The notes under the pieces were generated by a model, which was given only the letters and a program-made list of their open reading frames with translations, ran no database searches and had not been told where the DNA came from. Source: Mucilaginibacter_A sp964244955 (lineage in GTDB: Bacteria; Bacteroidota; Bacteroidia; Sphingobacteriales; Sphingobacteriaceae). Taken from it: DNA of 21,529 nt. The stretch is from contig CAXTKQ010000064.1 in assembly GCA_964244955.1 (NCBI GenBank), positions 1-21,529 on the forward strand, given 5' to 3'. Both the position numbers and the translations under genes were made by a program. Each line of letters opens with the position of its first letter. Within the stretch, counting starts at the first letter, position 1. Of the stretch, positions 7,144-13,865 are shown piece after piece.

Positions 7144-8472
7144 ATGAACAAAACTTTACTTATCATCCAGCGTGAATATTTGGCGCGGGTAAAAAAGAAA
7201 TCGTTTATCCTGATGACTTTTTTGGTTCCGGGGTTGATTTTGGCGATGTACGCCGTGATTTATTTGATTGCGGCCAACAGCGACAGTTTAAATAAAACCC
7301 GCGAAATTAAGGTAATTGACGAAAGCGGCGTTTTTGCAGGGAAATTGAAAGACCATAAAAACATCCATTTCAGTTCGTTAAGCCAATCGTTGGCTGAAGC
7401 CAAAAAAGCGGCCAAAAAGAACGAGGATTTGTTTGTCCTTTTCATTCCCAAAGATTTATCGGCTAAAAACAGCGTCCAGATCTTTTCTGAAAAGAAACCC
7501 AATTTTGCTTTGGTAAACGAAGTAGAAACGCAACTAAACACGATCGCGACCGGCAATAACATGGCAGCAGCGGGTATTGATGTGGTTAAGTTAAGCGGCT
7601 TGAAAAGCAATATCTCCGCAGAAACTAAACAATTAACGGACGAGGGCGAGAAGGACAGTAACCTGGCTTCGGCTTATGGGATCGGCGTTGCTTCGGCTAT
7701 CCTGATTTATATTTCGCTGTTTATTTACGGCGCACAAGTGATGCGCGGCGTGATCGAAGAAAAAACCAACCGGATTATCGAAGTGATCGTGTCTTCGGTA
7801 AAACCTTTTCAACTGATGCTGGGCAAAATTTTGGGCGTTGGCTTGGTTGGCTTAACGCAGTTTTTGTTGTGGATCGTCCTTTCTACCACCGTTACCAACA
7901 TCGCCGAAAAAGCTTTTACCAAACACGAAACTGCTGTTGAACAAAGCAATCAAACCCAAATTAAAGGTGGTAAAAACAGCACGGGGCAAGCGCAGCCGCC
8001 CATTGGCAACCCGGTGATGAGTTTTTTGAACAGCCTGAAAGGGGTGAATTACCCGTACATCATCGGCTGTTTTATCTTTTATTTTTTGTCGGGATACTTG
8101 CTTTACAGCGCCTTGTTTGCCGCCGTTGGTTCGGCGGTGGATAGCGAAACGGAAACGCAGCAATTTATGTTCCCCATTACGTTGCCGCTTTTGTTTACCT
8201 ACATTTTATCGTTTGCTTTTTTGGTCAACAACCCAGACAGTTCGCTGGCGTTTTGGCTTTCGGTTATCCCGTTTACGGCGCCGATTGCCATGATGGTGCG
8301 CGTTCCGTTTGGCGTTCCTGGTTGGCAACTGGCTTTATCTATGCTGATGATGGTTGCCGGGTTTTTGTTTACCACTTGGGTTGCCGCACGGATTTACCGC
8401 GTTGGCGTGTTGATGTATGGCAAGAAAGCAAGTTATAAAGAGCTGGCCAAATGGTTTTTTTATAAAGAGTGA
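7144..8472 (+). CDS. ABC-2 type transporter permease (NatB-like)
   Basis: 442 aa. The N-terminus (LLIIQREYLARVKKKSFILMTFLVPG) and the first membrane helix (about 22-45) are typical of the YhaP/NatB group. A large extracytoplasmic domain (about 48-175) follows, and then the conserved VMRGVIEEKTNRIIEVIVSSVKPFQLMLGKILGVGLVGL block. Five further helices complete the C-terminal half. A hydrophilic insert (about 255-290, Gln/Gly/Asn-rich) lies between helices. It forms an operon with the ATPase (11-base gap) and together they should make an exporter in the inner membrane. Confidence 0.93.
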   Translation: MNKTLLIIQREYLARVKKKSFILMTFLVPGLILAMYAVIYLIAANSDSLNKTREIKVIDESGVFAGKLKDHKNIHFSSLSQSLAEAKKAAKKNEDLFVLFIPKDLSAKNSVQIFSEKKPNFALVNEVETQLNTIATGNNMAAAGIDVVKLSGLKSNISAETKQLTDEGEKDSNLASAYGIGVASAILIYISLFIYGAQVMRGVIEEKTNRIIEVIVSSVKPFQLMLGKILGVGLVGLTQFLLWIVLSTTVTNIAEKAFTKHETAVEQSNQTQIKGGKNSTGQAQPPIGNPVMSFLNSLKGVNYPYIIGCFIFYFLSGYLLYSALFAAVGSAVDSETETQQFMFPITLPLLFTYILSFAFLVNNPDSSLAFWLSVIPFTAPIAMMVRVPFGVPGWQLALSMLMMVAGFLFTTWVAARIYRVGVLMYGKKASYKELAKWFFYKE

Positions 8473-8535
8473 GAATATTTTCAACAAACGTTTCCACCAA
8501 TCCAACTAAAGCTTATTTATTTTTTAATTTTAGAT

Positions 8536-9129
8536 ATGAGCAATGAAATCAGAATTAAGCATTTAGAACAATTGACAAGCTACACAAGTGGAATGCTGAT
8601 GATGGCATTGTTTACTAGTATTTGGACAGCTATCGCTTATAGCGGATTGAAGCACAGCCCTTATCAATTTGCTTTAATTTTATTTCTGTTTGTAATTTTG
8701 CTATTAATTGGATATGCCATTAAGTTTTTAAAAATGGCAAAGCGTTATTCAGAACAAAGTGTCAAAACTGTTTCGGAAGCAGATAAAAGACGCGACAAGC
8801 GATTTATGATAATTTTCATTGCTGAAGGCGTGGGTATTTTTGTTGGAATCAATATTGTAATCAATTTAGGGTATCCAAACCTCGTTGTTCCTGTAATAGC
8901 TTTAGTTGTAGGATTGCATTTTTTCCCATTGGCCAGATTGTTCAAACGAACACAGGACTATTACCTGGCTGTATGGTCTACCATTATAGCTGTTTGCGGG
9001 ATGCTATTTTCCATCTATGGCATATTCACTAATTCCTGGACGATTGCATTTGTTGGCGTAGGAATGGCAGTAACTACTTCTGTTTATGGATGCCTTATGT
9101 TAATCAGAGGTCTTAAAGTTCAAGTTTAG
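8536..9129 (+). CDS. Unknown multipass membrane protein
   Basis: 197 aa with about six hydrophobic helices (near residues 18-38, 42-64, 92-112, 116-135, 140-160, 166-190). A charged cytoplasmic loop (KMAKRYSEQSVKTVSEADKRRDKR, split between 66 and 90) follows helix 2. I do not recognise the family with confidence. The gene looks more AT-rich than the ABC genes and ppx and sits 63 bases after the permease, so it may or may not be co-transcribed. No catalytic motif is visible. Confidence 0.7.
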   Translation: MSNEIRIKHLEQLTSYTSGMLMMALFTSIWTAIAYSGLKHSPYQFALILFLFVILLLIGYAIKFLKMAKRYSEQSVKTVSEADKRRDKRFMIIFIAEGVGIFVGINIVINLGYPNLVVPVIALVVGLHFFPLARLFKRTQDYYLAVWSTIIAVCGMLFSIYGIFTNSWTIAFVGVGMAVTTSVYGCLMLIRGLKVQV

Positions 9130-9178
9130 AATGAATAAGAATTAAAAAACACGAAAATTATTTCAGCATCTTCGGTTT

Positions 9179-10133
9179 ATGAACCAACGCATCGCCGTGA
9201 TGGACCTAGGCACCAACACTTTCCATTTGCTGATTGCCGAAAAAGCGGAAAACGGGTTTCAAACGATTTTGCACCTGACAGAAGCGGTAAAGCTGGGCGA
9301 AGGCGGCATGAAAAACGGTTTGATTACTGCCGAAGCGTTTGAACGCGGCCTAAAAACCATGCAGCTTTTTGCCGAAAAAATAGCGGTAAAAGAAGCATCA
9401 AGGGTTCGGNNNNNNNNNNGCGGTGGCAACTTCGGCCGTAAGAAGTACCAAAAACGGGCCAGATTTTATCCGCGAAGTGAAAAGCAAAACCGGGATTGAA
9501 ATTGAAGTGATTGATGGTTTGCAGGAAGCGGAACTGATTTACAAAGGCGTAAAAAGTTCGGGGATTTTATCGGCAGAAAAAGCGTTGATCTTGGATATTG
9601 GCGGCGGCAGCGTGGAGTTTATTTTGTGCGATGAACGGGAGGTTTACTGGAAACAAAGTTTTGAAATTGGCGCGCAACGGTTGCGGCAACTTTTCCATCA
9701 AACCGATCCGATGACGGAAGAAAACATCCGCAAGCTGAACAATTATTTAGAAGAACAATTGCAGCTACTGTTTTTATCGGTTAAAAATTGGGATGTGCAG
9801 CAACTGATTGGTTCTGCCGGTTCTTTTGAAACGTATGCAGAAATGATTGAGGTTGAAAAAGGAAACGCCTTTAACATCCAAAACATCAAATCTTATGATT
9901 TTGAAATGGATGAATTTAATGCAATTGCCAATTGGCTAAAGCAATCCAGTCACAAAAAAAGGATGGCTAAAAGAAGCATCATTCCACTGCGCGTTGATAT
10001 GATTGTGGTGGCTTCTTTGGTTACGCAGTTTGTACTGCAAAAGCTGCAAATTAAAAAGTTGGCGATGACTACTTATTCTTTGAAAGAGGGTGTTTTGGCG
10101 GAAGAAGGCTTTCAGCTTTCAGCAAATAGCTGA
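9179..10133 (+). CDS. ppx: Exopolyphosphatase (Ppx/GppA family), split by an N run
   Basis: The family begins MNQRIAVMDLGTNTFHLLIAE, an actin-like ATPase-fold phosphate-1 loop, and continues with LDIGGGSVEF (phosphate-2) and LIGSAGSFE. It hydrolyses polyphosphate or pppGpp phosphate. Ten N at 9410-9419 shift the frame by one. Joining base 9409 directly to 9420 gives ...EASRVR-AVATSAVRSTKNG, exactly the expected family sequence, so the true gene is intact at about 314 aa. That is normal for the short Bacteroidota type. Two dispersed 12-mer copies lie inside it in different frames (9385-9398, 9966-9979). Its last codons (ggc ttt cag ctt tca gca aat agc) belong to a heptad repeat. Confidence 0.92.
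9385..9398 (+). repeat. Dispersed 12-mer copy inside ppx
   Basis: GGTAAAAGAAGCAT, exact core, encoding VKEA. It ends 11 bases before the N run. Confidence 0.85.
9410..9419. other. Assembly gap of ten N, probably zero missing bases
   Basis: The flanking sequence encodes one continuous Ppx reading frame if the ten N are removed (CGG then GCG). The N run is therefore a placeholder, not a real insertion. Confidence 0.85.
9966..9979 (+). repeat. Dispersed 12-mer copy inside ppx (second)
   Basis: GCTAAAAGAAGCAT, exact core, read in another frame than the first copy (encodes AKRSI). Confidence 0.85.
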
Positions 10134-10184
10134 TTTCAAGTTTTCGAGTAAAATAACCGATAGAAAGGTAGCTGAAAGCTAACG
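10107..10184. repeat. Heptad-periodic inverted repeat between convergent ppx and maf
   Basis: The left arm is GGCTTTC, AGCTTTC, AGCAAAT, AGCTGAT (10107-10134); the right arm is around 10168-10184. AGCTTTCAGC (10114-10123) and GCTGAAAGCT (10171-10180) are perfectly complementary across 47 bases. The left arm contains the ppx stop (TGA, 10131-10133) and the right arm contains the maf stop (TAG on minus, 10181-10179). It may end transcription from both sides. Confidence 0.65.
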
Positions 10185-10751
10185 ACTAATTTCTAAAAGT
10201 TGCTGATACAACTTCTCCGTTGGCAAACCAACCACATTGGTATAAGAACCTTCAATTCTTTGAATGCCAACTAAACCAATCCATTCCTGAATGCCGTAAG
10301 AACCGGCTTTATCAAAGGGATTAAAATTTTCTACATAATACCGGATTTCCTCATCTAATAACGGGCGAAAAAGCACTTCGGAAACATCAAAAAAAGTGTT
10401 TTGCTGCTGTTTGTACAACAAACTTACACCAGTAATCACCTGATGTTTTCTGCCAGATAAGAGTTGCAGCATCGCAATCGCATGTTCCGGTGTTTCCGGT
10501 TTTCCCAGGATTTGATTTTCTACCGAAACGATGGTATCTGCGGTAATCACGATTTCATCTTCGATCATTTCATCAAAAGCGGCCGCCTTTTTTTGGGCGA
10601 TAAAAACAGCAATCTCTTCCGGTTTCAAGTTTTCGGGATAAGATTCGTCCACTTCTTTTAAAACGATGCGGAAATTGAAATTCATCAAGCGTAATAACTC
10701 TTGCCTTCGCGGCGATTTGGAAGCGAGGATGATGGGCGGGAAATTTTGCAT
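10179..10751 (-). CDS. maf: Maf family nucleoside triphosphate pyrophosphatase
   Basis: 190 aa, the normal length. The signature ILASKSPRRQELL is at residues 8-20, followed by VDESYPE, the catalytic Asp in VITADTIV (D72), LGKPETPEHA, LSGRKHQVITG (98-108) and GSYGIQEW. This pattern fits the dTTP/UTP pyrophosphatase (YhdE) group, which removes non-canonical or excess nucleotides in the cytoplasm. It is likely co-transcribed with the kdsC-like gene 34 bases upstream. The gap between them contains an exact reverse copy of the dispersed 12-mer, ending one base before the ATG (10751-10749). Confidence 0.94.
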   Translation of the reverse strand: MQNFPPIILASKSPRRQELLRLMNFNFRIVLKEVDESYPENLKPEEIAVFIAQKKAAAFDEMIEDEIVITADTIVSVENQILGKPETPEHAIAMLQLLSGRKHQVITGVSLLYKQQQNTFFDVSEVLFRPLLDEEIRYYVENFNPFDKAGSYGIQEWIGLVGIQRIEGSYTNVVGLPTEKLYQQLLEISR

Positions 10752-10752
10752 G

Positions 10753-10766
10753 ATGCTTCTTTTATC
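10753..10766 (-). repeat. Dispersed 12-mer copy directly before the maf start
   Basis: The minus strand reads GATAAAAGAAGCAT, then C, then the maf ATG. It is placed like the copy before the ABC-transporter ATG. Confidence 0.9.
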
Positions 10767-10785
10767 GTATAAATTTCAGGAAAGA

Positions 10786-11301
10786 TTAGAAACTCGTCGC
10801 GTTTTCCTTCATCCATTTATCCTGGATTTTTAACACCTTTTCGATCACATCGCGTACGCAACCTCTTCCACCTATAACTGGTGAAATATATTCGGCAACA
10901 GCTTTTACTTCTTCACAAGCATCAGCCGGACAAGTGGGCAAACCTACTTTTTTCATGATGTCCAGGTCAGGGATGTCATCGCCCATGTACAAAATTTCTT
11001 CCGGGTTCAGTTTCATGTCTGCTACAATGCGTTCAAAAACTTCCAATTTATGGCTGATCCCCAAAAAAACATCTTTCACACCCAAACCATTCAACCGCGA
11101 TATAACGCCTTGAGACCGCCCTCCGGAGATAGCCGCAACATAATAACCGGACTTAACCGCATGGCTAACTGCATAGCCATCTTTTACATTAAAATGCCGC
11201 ATCTGGTCGCCGTTCTCGGCCACAGTAACATCGCCGTTCGTTAAAACGCCATCCACATCGAGGATAAACGCTTTGATATTTTTTAGTTTTTCAAGGTACA
11301 T
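10786..11301 (-). CDS. kdsC: KdsC-like HAD phosphatase (3-deoxy-D-manno-octulosonate 8-phosphate phosphatase)
   Basis: 171 aa from the ATG at 11299-11301; the open frame continues upstream but without conserved sequence. HAD motif I is FILDVDGVLTNG (D15, D17), motif II is AAISGGRS, the Lys is in GISHKLEVF and motif IV is YMGDDIPDLDIM. The short cap-less form and the GLPTCPADA segment are those of the KdsC/YrbI group, which makes Kdo for lipopolysaccharide. A related sugar-phosphate phosphatase cannot be excluded. It is followed by maf and preceded by iscX at a 92-base gap holding heptad repeats. Confidence 0.88.
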   Translation of the reverse strand: MYLEKLKNIKAFILDVDGVLTNGDVTVAENGDQMRHFNVKDGYAVSHAVKSGYYVAAISGGRSQGVISRLNGLGVKDVFLGISHKLEVFERIVADMKLNPEEILYMGDDIPDLDIMKKVGLPTCPADACEEVKAVAEYISPVIGGRGCVRDVIEKVLKIQDKWMKENATSF

Positions 11302-11323
11302 TGGGAGGAAGTTGTGGGTTTTC

Positions 11324-11393
11324 AGGTACGAGGTTTGAGGTACGGGTTTCTGAACATTGAACCGGCAACAGGAAACCAAAACCGGCAACTGAA
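11324..11393. repeat. Heptad-periodic tract of another type (AGGTACG)
   Basis: AGGTACG, AGGTTTG, AGGTACG, GGTTTCT (11324-11351) continue into GAACATT, GAACCGG, CAACAGG, AAACCAA, AACCGGC, AACTGAA. The 7-nt phase is kept through about ten units. It fills most of the gap between iscX and the kdsC-like gene. Confidence 0.5.
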
Positions 11394-11636
11394 TTACTGG
11401 TTATCGCGCCATTCGTAAGCCCAGGCAGTTTGGATTTGCTCCAGGTGGCCTTCGTTGCTTTCTTCTCGTTTGCCAACAAAATTGGGCAGCGTCAACACCC
11501 ATTCTAAAAGATCGGTAAAGCGTACACGGTAAATTTTAGAATCGTTAAAATCATCGCCAAATTTCTCGTACAAACTCATGGCAATATCTTCGTAATCGTT
11601 CCAATGAATGGGCAGGGCAAAATCTTTATCCAACAT
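11394..11636 (-). CDS. iscX: IscX-like Fe-S cluster assembly protein
   Basis: 80 aa, slightly longer than Escherichia coli IscX (66 aa). It keeps IHWNDYEDIAMSLYEKFGDDF, VRFTDLLEWVLTLPNF and SNEGHLEQIQTAWAYEWRD, the recognisable IscX pattern. IscX is a small acidic protein that binds IscS and modulates iron delivery in Fe-S assembly. It follows fdx by 14 bases, the same pairing as in the isc operon of proteobacteria. No other isc gene is in the window. Confidence 0.92.
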   Translation of the reverse strand: MLDKDFALPIHWNDYEDIAMSLYEKFGDDFNDSKIYRVRFTDLLEWVLTLPNFVGKREESNEGHLEQIQTAWAYEWRDNQ

Positions 11637-11650
11637 AATTAATTTGAGTT

Positions 11651-11983
11651 TTAATGACCCAGGAATTGAGACTGGTCAGGAATGGTTACTTCAATATCGC
11701 CATCAATCATCACGCACTGGCAACCTAAACGGGAAGTGATGCGCGGGTTAACGGCGCGGTCTATAAAATCTTCTTCTTTGTCGGATATTTCCTGCACATT
11801 GTCCATGCCTTTGTTCACGTAAATGTGGCAGGTGCTACAGCCGCAAACGCCGCCGCAGTTATGCTGCAGGTCAATACCGTTTTCCAAACAAACATCCAAT
11901 ACAGATTCTCCTTCGGCAATCGGCAGCACAACGGATTGCACTCCTGCTTCTTCAAAGTTAATCTTGACGTTATAAATTTCCAT
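11651..11983 (-). CDS. fdx: Isc-type [2Fe-2S] ferredoxin
   Basis: 110 aa from the ATG at 11981-11983 (three extra codons back to a TTG are unlikely). Cluster ligands are C43, C49 and C52 in CGGVCGCSTC, with C88 in SRLGCQC. This is the C-x5-C-x2-C...C spacing of adrenodoxin/Isc-type ferredoxins. It should supply electrons for Fe-S cluster assembly in the cytoplasm. An additional Cys at 47 and at 90 sits next to the ligands. It is followed by iscX. A perfect -7 element lies only 7 bases before the ATG, so the transcript may have almost no leader. Confidence 0.94.
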   Translation of the reverse strand: MEIYNVKINFEEAGVQSVVLPIAEGESVLDVCLENGIDLQHNCGGVCGCSTCHIYVNKGMDNVQEISDKEEDFIDRAVNPRITSRLGCQCVMIDGDIEVTIPDQSQFLGH

Positions 11984-11989
11984 TGCACG

Positions 11990-11997
11990 CAAAAGTA
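11990..11997 (-). promoter_or_regulatory. -7 promoter element of fdx
   Basis: TACTTTTG on the minus strand fits TAnnTTTG exactly. Six bases separate it from the fdx ATG, so the transcript start would fall at or within a base or two of the ATG. No good -33 element is seen in the end of the preceding gene. Confidence 0.45.
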
Positions 11998-12008
11998 ATA
12001 ATTTTAGT

Positions 12009-12785
12009 TCAGGCTGAAGGCGGTTCGTCCATTTTGATAATACCCTGACTGAGCAACGTGTACAACTGCTGCCACTCGGGCTGTTGCTGCAACAATTCTA
12101 AATGCGCGGCCATCGTTTGCTCGTCTCGCCTTTTCGCCGGCCCGGTTTGTACTTCAGCCGGTAAAAAGGCTTGTACTTTGGATGCGGTTTCGAGGATCAG
12201 CGGTTTGATCAAATTAAAATCCATTTGCTGTGCCGAAAGTAAATCGTCAGCAATGGCGTACAAAAAATTAGGAAAATTGCAGGCAAAAACAGCAGCCAAG
12301 TGCAAGGTTTTACGTTGTGCCGAATCAATATAAGTTACATTATTGCTGATGGTTTGCCCAAGATCGAGCAACAACGCCGTACTGTTTTTATCGGTACTTT
12401 CTATGCAAAGCGGCACGGAACGAAAATCCAATTCGCGCGTTTTGGAAAAGGTTTGCAGCGGATAAAAAACGCCGCAAGTATCAAAATACTTTTCCAAAGT
12501 TTGCAAATTGACCGAGCCGCAAGTATGCACAACCAATACATTTTTTATAGGGATAAAAGAAGCAACCGTTTCAACCGCGTCATCTTTTACGGAAATGATA
12601 CTTAAGTCAGTTTCTGGATAAATTTCACTTAAATCATCAACCGGTTCGGCTTTTAAATGATACGCCAGCAAAGCCGCATTTTGCAGATCGCGGCTCCAAA
12701 CCTGAATGATACGATGACCGGCATTTTTAAGCGCAGCGCCTAAATGTGTGGCCACATTGCCCGAACCAATTAAAGTGATGCGCAT
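12009..12785 (-). CDS. Rossmann-fold protein with DUF2520 domain
   Basis: 258 aa. The N-terminal NAD(P)-binding domain has IGSGNVATHLG (G7, G9), WSRD and IISVKDDAV. The C-terminal DUF2520 helical domain contains VHTCGSVNLQTL, GVFYPLQTFSK and ACNFPNFLYAIADDLL. It resembles F420-dependent NADP reductase and pyrroline-5-carboxylate reductase in layout. The substrate is unknown. It lies upstream of fdx with a 25-base gap. An imperfect copy of the dispersed 12-mer at 12552-12564 encodes ASFIP in it. Confidence 0.92.
   Translation of the reverse strand: MRITLIGSGNVATHLGAALKNAGHRIIQVWSRDLQNAALLAYHLKAEPVDDLSEIYPETDLSIISVKDDAVETVASFIPIKNVLVVHTCGSVNLQTLEKYFDTCGVFYPLQTFSKTRELDFRSVPLCIESTDKNSTALLLDLGQTISNNVTYIDSAQRKTLHLAAVFACNFPNFLYAIADDLLSAQQMDFNLIKPLILETASKVQAFLPAEVQTGPAKRRDEQTMAAHLELLQQQPEWQQLYTLLSQGIIKMDEPPSA
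12552..12564 (+). repeat. Dispersed 12-mer copy (one mismatch) inside the DUF2520 gene
   Basis: GATAAAAGAAGCA followed by A instead of T. It is preceded by TTTTTTATAG, the T-rich part of the extended element. Confidence 0.6.
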
Positions 12786-12794
12786 TTTTAATGT

Positions 12795-12808
12795 GGTAAA
12801 AGAAGCAT
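12795..12808 (+). repeat. Dispersed 12-mer copy at the RES toxin stop codon
   Basis: GGTAAAAGAAGCAT, exact core. Its last base is part of the toxin's TAA stop (12810-12808, minus), and it occupies the 22-base gap to the DUF2520 gene. Confidence 0.9.
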
Positions 12809-13257
12809 TACAATTTTATTCTTTGGTCAAACACAAATGGGCCTGTTTTGATGATCTTGATAAACTTATAATCGTTATGCAAAGGATTGATCAGATAGTT
12901 TACCTCTTCTTCTATAACAGACGACGGAACTTCCATCACGGCTGTTTTATTTTCCCTGAGCCATTTCTCGCCAAGCGTTTGGGTAAACGGCATCTGGTAA
13001 AATTCTTTCCAATCCTTAGGCAACTCGTTTAAACTTATTTTTTCCTTTTCAATTTTATCATTTATGTTGATCGTCATGATGCTAAAAATCTGGCTTAAAC
13101 CTAATTGGCCACGGTGTACAACGTTTTCCAAACAAGCCAAAGAACGATTGGAAGCAGTATAAATTATCTCCGTTTTATTAGGGTTCCATCTTGCCGCCCT
13201 GCCCGATGCTTTCAATGCATCCGTATAAACACTTAAAGTAATCCTGTAAACCAGCAT
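12808..13257 (-). CDS. RES-domain toxin (NAD+-degrading), toxin of a type II TA pair
   Basis: 149 aa. The RES fold is seen in GRAARWNP (R23), EIIYTASNRSLACLE (Y33, E44) and VPSSVIEEEVNYLINPLH (S112/S113). These are the Arg, Tyr, Glu and Ser that in characterised RES toxins form the active site for breaking down NAD+. The gene starts two bases after the stop of the antitoxin gene (TAA-AG-ATG), the usual tight antitoxin-first order. All key residues are present, so it should be active unless neutralised. Toxicity is inferred from the family. Confidence 0.93.
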   Translation of the reverse strand: MLVYRITLSVYTDALKASGRAARWNPNKTEIIYTASNRSLACLENVVHRGQLGLSQIFSIMTININDKIEKEKISLNELPKDWKEFYQMPFTQTLGEKWLRENKTAVMEVPSSVIEEEVNYLINPLHNDYKFIKIIKTGPFVFDQRIKL

Positions 13258-13259
13258 CT

Positions 13260-13769
13260 TTAGGCTAAATCGCCATAAGCTATTCGGATCAGTTCTTCTT
13301 CGATCAAACCAATTCCGGTTATGGTGTCCATCATTTCAAACGGAATTTGGTTGCCTAAACCGTAAGCAGAAACCGTAAGCCAATTATGAAAAGCCTGCGG
13401 TGTGCCAAAAACTTCAATCCCTTTTTCAAACAAAGCAAAAGATTTTAACAGTTTTTCGCTCAAAGCTGCATCCAGTTTCAATTCGTTACGGTTGTAGTTC
13501 TGAATCGTTTTTACCGTAGTTTTGAAAGTTTCCTGAAATTCATCCTGACTAAAACCAGATAAATCAAGAAAATCTAAAGCAGCTTTGGCATCCAATCCTT
13601 TTTTAGAACCGGTTAATAAACTGATCGGGTTGGCATATAAAGGTTGATAAACCGCACATGCTTCCTGAAATGTGTTTTGGGGATTTGTATCGGCAGCAAT
13701 GCCAGTATTTTTTTCTCCTGCGGAAACTTTACCAGCAGCTTTTTTTGATGTTATTTTCTCTTCAGACAT
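13260..13769 (-). CDS. Xre/MbcA/ParS-like antitoxin (DUF2384)
   Basis: 169 aa. The N-terminal ~50 residues are low-complexity Lys/Ala/Ser-rich. A helix-turn-helix region (about 61-95, GLDAKAALDFLDLSGFSQDEFQETFKTT split at 70) is followed by a helical segment. The C-terminal toxin-binding part is ALFEKGIEVFGTPQAFHNWL (112-131) and continues to IEEELIRIAYG near the end, the DUF2384 signature. It should bind the RES toxin and repress its own promoter. Two phased palindromes and a perfect -7 element lie in front of it. Confidence 0.92.
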   Translation of the reverse strand: MSEEKITSKKAAGKVSAGEKNTGIAADTNPQNTFQEACAVYQPLYANPISLLTGSKKGLDAKAALDFLDLSGFSQDEFQETFKTTVKTIQNYNRNELKLDAALSEKLLKSFALFEKGIEVFGTPQAFHNWLTVSAYGLGNQIPFEMMDTITGIGLIEEELIRIAYGDLA

Positions 13770-13786
13770 CGCCTTTTTATTTAAAT

Positions 13787-13794
13787 CAAAAATA
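13787..13794 (-). promoter_or_regulatory. -7 promoter element of the toxin-antitoxin operon
   Basis: TATTTTTG on the minus strand fits TAnnTTTG exactly and lies 18 bases before the antitoxin ATG. A weak -33-like TCTG lies 21 bases upstream. Confidence 0.5.
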
Positions 13795-13795
13795 T

Positions 13796-13827
13796 AGAAA
13801 TATTTCTTTTAATAACAGAAATATTTC
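13796..13827. promoter_or_regulatory. Two phased palindromes, probable antitoxin operator
   Basis: GAAATATTTC occurs at 13797-13806 and again at 13818-13827, exactly 21 bp (two helical turns) apart. The first extends to the 12-bp palindrome AGAAATATTTCT. One lies between the -33 and -7 regions and the other just upstream, ideal for repression by an antitoxin-toxin complex. Confidence 0.6.
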
Positions 13828-13852
13828 CAAATATGTTTAAATAATTTAATGC

Positions 13853-13862
13853 NNNNNNNNNN
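13853..13862. other. Assembly gap of ten N flanked by inverted AATGC / GCATT
   Basis: The left flank ends AATGC and the right flank begins GCATT. The true length of missing sequence is unknown. The gap lies between the NTF2-like gene's stop and the TA operon promoter. Confidence 0.8.
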
Positions 13863-13865
13863 GCA

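Noticed and set aside
9410..9419. ppx as a frameshifted pseudogene
   Set aside because: The frame change is caused only by the length of the N placeholder; the real bases on both sides join in frame.
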